From Terfezia claveryi (taxonomy: Eukaryota > Ascomycota > Pezizomycetes > Pezizales > Pezizaceae), in assembly GCA_015179025.1 (NCBI GenBank), contig WHUX01000014.1, forward strand, positions 372,001 through 436,000: 64,000 nucleotides of DNA, given 5' to 3'. The stretch's first letter is position 1. Each line of letters opens with the position of its first letter. This document shows, one piece after another, positions 57,183-64,000 of this stretch. Under the pieces are notes generated by a model. That model was given only the letters and a program-made list of their open reading frames with translations. It did not search any database and was not told the origin of the DNA. The translations under genes and the position numbers were made by a program.

Positions 57183-57959
57183 ATGTCAGAAAATGCAGCG
57201 ACTGCCATTCCTCCCCGCCTCGGAGATCTCCCCATACCTCAAAATGACACCGATCCCCGTGATGAATATGGGGTTCAATTTTCTTTCCCTGCCGTCCCAG
57301 CTTCGCTGGCTGATCGAAATAGGCGCTTCCAGCCCTATCCTGCGACACTGACACCCTCTGACCTTTTCACTGTTGGTCAGAATACCTGCTCACTTCCTGG
57401 GTATCGATTTATTCGCAAGAATGACCAGAGACAGATGCTCATGTTCTGTGATGGAGCCTGCAGCAACAATGGCTGGGGTGTGAATAATATAGTCGAACCA
57501 CGAGGTGGTTGTGGTGTTGTATTCACCAGCAAAGAGGTTATGCCTAATGGGCTTAGCAAACCTCTGGAGATTAATGGCATCACACACACCAACAATCGTG
57601 CAGAGCTACGTGCTGTCATTCTTGGGTTGAGTCTCCGGATCTGGCCTGGTGAGGGATTTGAGAGCTTGGTGGTTGCTTGTGATAGCGAGTATGTGGTCTT
57701 GGGAATTAGCGAGAGGCTTGGAACCTGGATTAAGAGAGGATGGAAGACTAGTGCTGGGAGACCTGTGGCCAATACAGACTTGTGGAAGGAGTTACTGGAG
57801 AGGGTGAGAGGGTTAGAAAAACGTGGGTGCCATGTGCAGTTCTGGCAAATCCCCAGAGGATGGAATGAAGCGGACGAATGTGCGAAGAAGGCAGCTAGGG
57901 TGGGTACCCCCCCTCTGTGGACTCTGTCGAGCCGTACTAATTGGAATGCAGGACAATAA
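57183..57959 (+). CDS. RNase H-domain protein, 258 residues
   Basis: The start ATG 57183 (MSENAATAIPPRLG, ATCATGTCA context) is preferred over an in-frame ATG at 57078. An N-terminal linker of about 80 residues precedes an RNase HI-type fold: D90 in MLMFCDGACSNNG, E141 in NNRAELRAVILGL, D167 in VACDSEYVVLGI and D231 in WNEADECAKKAA, the D-E-D-D set that binds two metal ions and cleaves RNA in RNA/DNA hybrids. KRGWKTSAGRPVANTDLWKE is the usual segment before the last helix. No retroelement domains are attached. A decayed duplicate lies at 56130-56445, so the gene has been tandemly duplicated. It is probably a standalone RNase H1-like protein; the cell compartment is unclear. Confidence 0.85.
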   Translation: MSENAATAIPPRLGDLPIPQNDTDPRDEYGVQFSFPAVPASLADRNRRFQPYPATLTPSDLFTVGQNTCSLPGYRFIRKNDQRQMLMFCDGACSNNGWGVNNIVEPRGGCGVVFTSKEVMPNGLSKPLEINGITHTNNRAELRAVILGLSLRIWPGEGFESLVVACDSEYVVLGISERLGTWIKRGWKTSAGRPVANTDLWKELLERVRGLEKRGCHVQFWQIPRGWNEADECAKKAARVGTPPLWTLSSRTNWNAGQ

Positions 57960-59538
57960 CCCCATTGATAATCCACCGATCACGGAGTTGCTACAGAAAA
58001 CGGTGTACATCGAATCATCTAATCGTAGTTAAGTACCTCGTATATCTCCGCGAAGGCTTGTACCAGGGTAGAAAAAAAGCGACTAATTCCTGATATACAG
58101 TATAACGTTGCCAATGGATCTCTTTAACCCCTTATAGGTACTTCAATGTGCTTGGCTTACTTTACGCCCATTTCAAGAATCAAAGTCCCGTCCGTCGGGT
58201 CTAACATAGGGGACAATATTTTCTATTCTTATGGTTATTACTTAAAAGGGGGGTCAATGTATCGGGTCTGTATTGTAGAGTTCGCTATTAAATATTGTCA
58301 CTGTATCCACTCTGCATCCTCTTGTGCTATACCAACACCCAACGTCATTGGCCCCATATATTCCACAGACCGACAGCCGAGAACCAGCTTATGGCGCTTA
58401 GACTAACATGTCCCTTCATGTTACGTGCAGCAGACCAAGAGATAGAGAAGATATGGGTATATGCATAATATAACCTCGTACCATAAGTCCGTAACCACCC
58501 TTGTAGCCAGTTTGGATGGATTTCTGTTGAATACTGTAATTATTTAGCTATGTAAGCCCCACTTGATCCTCTGCTTTATGTATAGTTGCGGTCCGATACA
58601 TCGTACTGCCAAAAGCGGATATATGCGATGCCAACCTTATGGAGCTTGTTCGTGTAGATTATTGGAGGGCTACTAGGTATTCACACTAGCTAAATCAATG
58701 GAGCTGGTTTGTAGTTGATTGGAGGACTAGTATTCACACCTAAATCAATGAATATGATTATTTGAAGGAAAATAGCTCCGTCGTTCATACACCATAGATC
58801 AAACAAGATAATAAATGACAAGGAACGAAATGGCCTTCAATAGGGAGATATCAAGAAGCCCTTTGAAGAAGCAATCGAGTACGACTTCTACGCTCTTTGT
58901 TTTTTTATACCAACTAGCAGCACAAGATACCGAATCATATAACGAGACACTGTTCTCACTTTACAGCAGCTTGCGGACCTTGCATTGTACCTGTATACGG
59001 ACGTTGTTTTGCGCTTTGCAATCGGCAAAACGAGCCTGTACCTCAGTACACATGAGTAGATTGTTAAAATATGGCAATTGTGCGGCATCACTGGACCAGA
59101 CCTGCAGAAGACCCTGGTTACAAGCATATCGTCCGAGATGGGAGGAATATGCGGATTTTTAGAACCGATATATGCTTATAGTCGGGGAAAGTCAACAAGA
59201 ACATCCATAGACATAACTAGAGTAACAGGTGTAAAAATAGAGGGGTATCAAGTAGAGAAGGAGGTTCCAGGAGGACCCAAAAAGTCGATAATTTTCTGCT
59301 GAATATTATTGACGCCTACGGTCATTTCAACCCCTTTCAATGCGCTGTTACTTACGGTTCGGGAAATCCTGTTGCTTAGATAAATTGCCCGTAGGCTCAA
59401 ATGGAAGTGGGAAAAGAAGCAGTTCTTCAATATTCTAAATCCGCTGGTGGTGAAATTGGAGAGGGTTCCAGAACCTCAGTTTCTGGCTCATTTCGCTTGG
59501 TTTGGTAGATACGTTGCCAAGATTTGGTCCTCAATATA
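57960..59538. other. Gene-poor region
   Basis: No supported gene. Near 58655-58745 there is a short imperfect direct repeat (ATTGGAGG[G]CTA..GTATTCACAC..AAATCAATG). Confidence 0.5.
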
Positions 59539-59571
59539 AATGACGGGTAGTCTGGTTGGCACATTGACTGG
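59539..59571 (+). mobile_element. Ultra-short TAGTCTGGTTGGCAC insertion
   Basis: 15-bp TAGTCTGGTTGGCAC (59548-59562) between AATGACGGG and ATTGACTGG (7 of 9 identical). Confidence 0.65.
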
Positions 59572-59661
59572 GTCTTCAACAATTCATTGGGTGGATCGAT
59601 AGACTGAGTTTGCAAGATAGCTGAGAGAGGTGGAGCTGCAGATGTACAACTCCACTGTTGG

Positions 59662-59734
59662 GTTATTTCTGTGCCAACCTTCTCTACGAGAGGCTAGTGC
59701 TAGCCAGACTATGCCAACCTGACTAGGTATTTCT
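59662..59734 (-). mobile_element. Outer copy of a nested pair of ultra-short insertions
   Basis: The outer insert is GTGCCAACCT (59671-59680) plus GACTA (59721-59725), i.e. TAGTCAGGTTGGCAC in reverse, split by a later insertion. Flanks GTTATTTCT and GGTATTTCT (8 of 9). Confidence 0.8.
59672..59720 (-). mobile_element. Inner copy of the nested pair, 31 bp
   Basis: Insert 59681-59711 (TCTCTACGAGAGGCTAGTGC plus TAGCCAGACTA) between perfect 9-bp TGCCAACCT repeats that belong to the outer copy. Gives a relative order of insertion. Confidence 0.88.
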
Positions 59735-60309
59735 TATCAATAAGGCTACCTAACTAATTCGGTATGGTGCTCCTCTGGTCACAAGCATATATATAGTGAC
59801 TAAGCGAAAAAATGAGAATATTCTTGTAATCAAATTTTGCTTATTTAGTGTGTGGGACTGGTGGAGGTATGCTTGTAACCAGGTCTTCTGTGGGTGTTGT
59901 GTGAAGGCTTGCTTGATATGATTAGAGCGAATTTGAAGCCGGAGCGGGCTACACCGATTACCCGAGAAAATCAGGGTAATAGCGAGCTGGGATCATCTGA
60001 TTTAAGCGACAATCAGTGTGAAGATAAGGATTAAAAAGGAATAGGTAAGCAGGAAGCCGGACTCAAAATCGAATGCACTGATCGGAAGGCATGGCGAGCG
60101 GTGTATGTGCGTGTTGAGAATATACTCAAGCTGCTGCCTCTTAGGTATATATCGGTATTAAAGGAACGGGCCGATAAGTGCGCAGCTTTTAGTTCTGCCT
60201 GGGGCAAGTTTCCCTAACCCCGGAGATAGTAACAGAAGGAGGCATTAGGAAGTATACAGGAGGAAGGAATCCACAGCAAAGGGGTTTGGAGCCAGGAGAT
60301 CAGAATGGA

Positions 60310-60660
60310 ACCGACATGCAACTCTCAGCATACACATGATTAAGAACGGATAAATGGCCCCAAAAATACAGGCTTCACAAAATCGGAAAATCTGATACGA
60401 ACGCCTGCATCAGACACGGGACGGTCGACATATCACCTTCGACTGTCTAGACATAAGCGGTCTGAAGGCTGCTTTACCGGTAGGCAGTATCAAGGATTGG
60501 GAAGATCTCGACTATCCCATATGGGGGCCCTGAGGGAATGCATCTCTTATTGTCGTATTGTTCTTTGCCTCCTTCAGGCTCTTGAGCTCCCTTTAAGTTT
60601 ATTTACCCTTCATTACTTCTTACACTGTTCGGCCGGGGCGTGCCTCAGTCGGGCCTCTCG
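60310..60660 (+). pseudogene. LINE ORF2 C-terminal relic (probable Tad1-like)
   Basis: In shifting frames: L-RTDKWPQKYRLHKIGKSD then TNAC, and a later HITFDC-type stretch with ISGLKAALPVGSIKDWEDLD. The pattern LHKIG..D..C..(G)..HITFDCP is that of the region downstream of RNase H in fungal non-LTR retrotransposons. Stops interrupt it. Fits the poly(A) retroposon insertions seen elsewhere in the window, but no link can be proven. Confidence 0.5.
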
Positions 60661-60956
60661 GGCTCATCGGGCATTAGCAGGTTAGTGACAGCATGGGGTT
60701 CCCGCACCACTTGAGTTTATTTGCATTGTCTGAGTTAGATCTATTTTCCTGCACTCAAGGGTTTTTATGCACTAATTCACTCCTAACCCTCCAATTATGT
60801 ATATATATCAACCCCGTAACGTAAGCATGACATATATGTAATATCAAATTTGTAGTAAACGCACGATATACGATGCGTACGTAGATAGTGCCCTTCTCTG
60901 TCTTTCTCCTCATTTTTTGGGATGAGGATAGCGATGGTCTACTTACTATAAGTAGT

Positions 60957-60989
60957 GGAAGAGGGTAGTCTGGTTGGCACGGAAGAGGG
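60957..60989 (+). mobile_element. Ultra-short TAGTCTGGTTGGCAC insertion
   Basis: 15-bp TAGTCTGGTTGGCAC (60966-60980) between perfect 9-bp GGAAGAGGG repeats. Confidence 0.88.
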
Positions 60990-61573
60990 GCGGGATTGAA
61001 AGGAAAGGAAACAGAAAGTATTGCTTTGGAAGCGCAGAGAATCTACAGCTAGGTTGCAAAAAGTTTCGTAACCCCTCCCGTCCCCTTTGTATAAGGACCC
61101 AAGCGCTGCATATTGGAGGATTTTGTATGGCTGCAGGAGCAAGACATATAATGCATCTTTATGCAGGGAACGAAGCTTTTTGTCACCTATCTGTATCACC
61201 TCCATCTGGCAATTGGATTAAAGTGTTGGATTGATGTATTGGGGTTCACAATGTTCAGATTATCTAGGCCTAGATGAGTGTCAGAGGTTGTAATTCCAGG
61301 AGATATTCCGATTTTATTGGAACTGTCCACTGCAGCTGATGGCAAGTAAAGAGTGAAGAAGCGTAACCCTGAGGTAAAAAGACAAAAGCTTTCGGAAAAA
61401 AAAACTTTCTCCTGAGGTTCATTCCGATGGTATATTGAAGTAGGGTTCGACAGGTTTGGCCTTAATAATTGGGCTAATGGCTCGGGAAGTATTTAAGTTC
61501 GTCCTCCTCCCCGTAGGCTGACTTCGGTGGAGCTTGTATTCTTTAAGTCTCTCCAAGCTAAGCTAAAATGAAT

Positions 61574-61624
61574 AGGAGACTACCTCTACCGGCGAGGGGT
61601 AGTGCAACCAGACTAAGGAGACTA
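61574..61624 (-). mobile_element. Ultra-short TAGTCTGG insertion, 33 bp
   Basis: Insert 61583-61615 (CCTCTACCGGCGAGGGGTAG plus TGCAACCAGACTA) between perfect 9-bp AGGAGACTA repeats. Confidence 0.88.
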
Positions 61625-61918
61625 TGCATAAATAAGAATGTATAGCATACCGGTACCACACTGGATACATGGCTTACATAAGCACTATCTTTGTATACCT
61701 TCACATCCGTACTAAGATATCGCTAACTACGTACTGAGTGACTCCTTGGTTTTCAGAGGCGCTGGTCACTGCAACAACTGACCACCAGAACAACATCTAG
61801 GTACTGCCCCTTGGTACAGCCAGTCAGCTGTAGTGCCCCGCTCCATCGAAGCAAATTCGCCCCCTCTCCGTCCAATCTACATCTGCCGAATTCGGACACA
61901 AACGCAGCGGATAGGTGT

Positions 61919-61933
61919 AGTCTGGTTGGCACG
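61919..61933 (+). mobile_element. TAGTCTGGTTGGCAC copy without a clear duplication
   Basis: Exact 15-bp match to the 60966 copy. Flanks GGATAGGTG and GGATATCCG agree at only 6 of 9. It lies 73 bp upstream of the ATG at 62006, in a stretch that is open in the same frame. Confidence 0.6.
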
Positions 61934-62005
61934 GATATCCGTTTGAATAAGTACAGCAAGCCCCATCATGGCCTTGCCTTCTCTCATCGCCAGCTCACTG
62001 ACAGG

Positions 62006-64000
62006 ATGAAGAGAAACAAACAGGCAATGCGTCCTATATCCTCTAGCCCCATGAAGGGAAATACAAACTCTGTTCAGGCCATGCTCACCCACGACACTTC
62101 GAGGGCCTCGGCAGGCTCGGACACGACTACTTTTGCTGATGCTACTGAGGCTTTAACCAGTAGAGGCAGGAGAGGCACTTTGGATACAGCTATGGTCGAG
62201 ACTCCACGTGTCAGAGGCAGAAGTCAATCCCCCGTGAAGACCCTAAAGGCCAACCTCACTCAACACTCGCTGGATCGAAATCTATTCTCTAATTCCCTTC
62301 TACGAAAATCTCCTTCCAAGGGAATTACCAACTCGGACTTTACCGGACGAACATTTAGCGAGAGGGAAAGGGCCGTTGAACTGAAGGCTCAGGGTAGAGA
62401 CATTCCCCCACTTCCCTCCAGAACTCTGGCCGAGGTACCTTGGAAAAAGGGTCGACCAAAGTCTAGAGAGGGATTTGAGCCAGAGGCGGTTCACATCAAC
62501 ATCATGCCGGGAAATAACATAGTTTTAGAGACTACTACCATTCAGGAGCCTCCCACCTTGGTGATCAAGGATAAAGCACCCCCGGCGCCCATTCAGTCAA
62601 CAATAGGGCCTGATTCCGATTCTTCCACCAGTTCCACTGATACTGCTAGTATCCCACGTTACGAAATGATAATTTGGCGTACATTTCCTGCCAGAAAAGG
62701 TCATAGACATCAGGAGGCTCCGGAACAAACACGGAAGTGCTCCTTCCCTATTACGAAGAAGCTTGCACGAAGGCTCGTTAATGGTCAAAAACCCGACTAT
62801 ATTACTGCCTTGAATCAGTTCATTGCAACCAATGGAACGGGAATCCCGGTTACCAGTGTTCCGTCATTCACTCTTCAAGCTACTGTTCAATCCGACGGTA
62901 CCTCTTTTCCACTAGAGTTCCTTGACTTGGCTGAACAACAATTTGCGGACATCATTGATGAGATAGTCTCATATCAAGTTCAGGGATATGGCAGATGGTC
63001 CATTGATGGCATGATGAGGCGTGTGGTCATCCCTGAGGCAGGGCAACTGGCATCCTTGGGTCCCTGTTTGGAAGCCTTGGTGGTGATTACCTTGGAAGCC
63101 TGCGGTAGTAGATGGGTTGGATTGCCAGGCTTTGACGCCGATGGGAAACTCAAATCAATTTCTCGTGTGGATATCTCTGAAGCTAAAAAAGAGGTGGATG
63201 CTGGTACACCACACCAGTACCTGCCAACTTCGACTGCAAGGTTGACCTGTGGCTCTGTGACAGCCTCAAAGTCTACGAAGAAGGGAAATGTCACGATCCC
63301 AATACCAGCTACTTCTGAGCACCCTCCCGCAGCAAACCCAAGTTTCCCAAGTGTGACATCTTCTACAGTCAGCAAAGCCTCCAAAGGGGTTGCTAAAACT
63401 GATTCCAGACATCCCAAAAGGAGCGTCACAACTGTGCGCGTCGAACAGTGCTCTTCGAGTCCAGATTCTGCGGACGGCGGGGATGAGAGCGGAGACGAGG
63501 ACATGTCCATGATCAACATCGAGAGCGTGCAGGAGGTTCCCAAAAACGGGAAGACTTTCCAAACCTCGCCCATGACGTCCCGTAGTAATGGAATTAATCC
63601 ACTCAATTCACGTCTTGGCCTCCCTGGAGGCCGCCTCTCCACATCGACTACGCCATTCCTTGCACCAACTCCTGTGCGTTATCATGGACACGCTGGGAAT
63701 TTTACTTCTAGTGGGACTGGAATCGCTGCTATTCACGTAAGTGAGGTTCCCATCACCCCAGTAAGCAAGTTGAGCTACCGAAGGATTAGTTCTTCCACGT
63801 CAGGTGACAACATCAGCCCCACTGAATACAATGCCATACCAAAGCCAAAGCAACCCACGACGGAAGATCTAGACATTACAACTGCAACCACAACTCACGG
63901 TGATCAAAAAAACAAGGCGCAGAGCACGCTCCGACGTGATGTCCTTGTGAAGGGACAATTTGAAGCTGGCAAAACTTACATAAGTAGCCGAAACCCATCA
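62006..64000 (+). CDS. Large Ser/Thr-rich protein, N-terminal 665 codons, runs off the window
   Basis: Uninterrupted from ATG 62006 to the last base, with no stop. The frame is open back to 61742, where a GGTTTTCAG could be a splice acceptor for an upstream exon, so the true start may be earlier. The first 200 residues are basic and disordered (SRGRRGTLD, VRGRSQSPVK, LPSRTLAEVPWKKGRPKSRE). A more folded block follows at about 210-385 (YEMIIWRTFPARK, KKLARRLVNGQKPDYITALN, EFLDLAEQQFADIIDEIVSY, VVIPEAGQLASLGPCLEALV). Then comes a long Ser/Thr/Pro-rich region with an acidic patch (DGGDESGDEDMSM). Family not recognised; the composition suggests a nuclear or regulatory protein. A 220-codon minus frame within it is a shadow. 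Confidence 0.75.
   Translation, partial: MKRNKQAMRPISSSPMKGNTNSVQAMLTHDTSRASAGSDTTTFADATEALTSRGRRGTLDTAMVETPRVRGRSQSPVKTLKANLTQHSLDRNLFSNSLLRKSPSKGITNSDFTGRTFSERERAVELKAQGRDIPPLPSRTLAEVPWKKGRPKSREGFEPEAVHINIMPGNNIVLETTTIQEPPTLVIKDKAPPAPIQSTIGPDSDSSTSSTDTASIPRYEMIIWRTFPARKGHRHQEAPEQTRKCSFPITKKLARRLVNGQKPDYITALNQFIATNGTGIPVTSVPSFTLQATVQSDGTSFPLEFLDLAEQQFADIIDEIVSYQVQGYGRWSIDGMMRRVVIPEAGQLASLGPCLEALVVITLEACGSRWVGLPGFDADGKLKSISRVDISEAKKEVDAGTPHQYLPTSTARLTCGSVTASKSTKKGNVTIPIPATSEHPPAANPSFPSVTSSTVSKASKGVAKTDSRHPKRSVTTVRVEQCSSSPDSADGGDESGDEDMSMINIESVQEVPKNGKTFQTSPMTSRSNGINPLNSRLGLPGGRLSTSTTPFLAPTPVRYHGHAGNFTSSGTGIAAIHVSEVPITPVSKLSYRRISSSTSGDNISPTEYNAIPKPKQPTTEDLDITTATTTHGDQKNKAQSTLRRDVLVKGQFEAGKTYISSRNPS

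Noticed and set aside
62980..63642. 220-codon minus-strand frame
   Set aside because: Lies inside the longer plus-strand open frame that starts at 62006 and runs to the window end.
1..64000. CRISPR arrays, bacterial operons, rRNA genes
   Set aside because: None seen; the sequence is eukaryotic with spliceosomal introns.

Overview
The window looks like nuclear DNA from a filamentous ascomycete (Pezizomycotina). The gene families and the style of the mobile elements would fit a Helotiales/Leotiomycete-type genome, but that is inference. Evidence for a fungus: genes are split by 48-123 bp spliceosomal introns with GTAAGT/GTATGC-type donors and CTAAC/CTGAC branch sites; a GH128 wall glucanase, a fungal FRE-type ferric reductase, DUF4360 secreted proteins and a GPI-anchored Cys-rich protein are present; Copia, Tc1/mariner, pogo and LINE relics carry RIP-like stop codons. 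Islands of ordinary genes sit in long AT-rich gene-poor stretches.

Layout. 1-14.6 kb is gene-containing: a DUF5872 protein with an acidic repeat tail (274-2169), a GH128 glucanase (3365-4536), a seven-exon ferric reductase with a large disordered insertion (7697-11553) and a small hypothetical gene (14032-14589). 15-34 kb is mostly repeat: a Copia solo LTR (15921-16463), a multi-exon minus-strand gene with an aspartyl-protease-like motif (17598-18849), a ~0.9 kb inverted duplication (19448-20370 / 25275-26065) carrying one intact and one broken copy of an unknown gene, a degraded Copia gag, two copies of a ~0.8 kb TIR element, and a 2.0 kb pogo-type transposon with ~150-175 bp TIRs (31244-33238). 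34-49 kb is mostly empty except for a convergent pair of DUF4360 secreted-protein genes (39476-40141 and 44211-44834). 49.4-51.7 kb holds a Tc1/mariner relic followed by the 3' end of a Copia element with its LTR. 52.8-58 kb has a secreted Cys-rich gene, a third copy of the TIR element and an RNase H-domain gene with a degraded copy upstream. 62-64 kb is the start of a large Ser/Thr-rich protein that runs off the window.

The most unusual signal is a dispersed family of ultra-short insertions (10-55 bp). Nearly all have the terminus TAGTC (usually TAGTCTGGTTGGCAC) directly against an 8-9 bp direct repeat of host sequence. I find 18 such sites; 11 have perfect 9/9 target-site duplications. Comparing the two arms of the inverted duplication gives matched filled and empty sites, one copy is nested inside another, and one copy lies in frame inside a coding exon and adds exactly 12 codons. 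This points to a 9-bp-duplicating DNA transposon system that leaves miniature elements or excision footprints. No autonomous parent element was found in the window.
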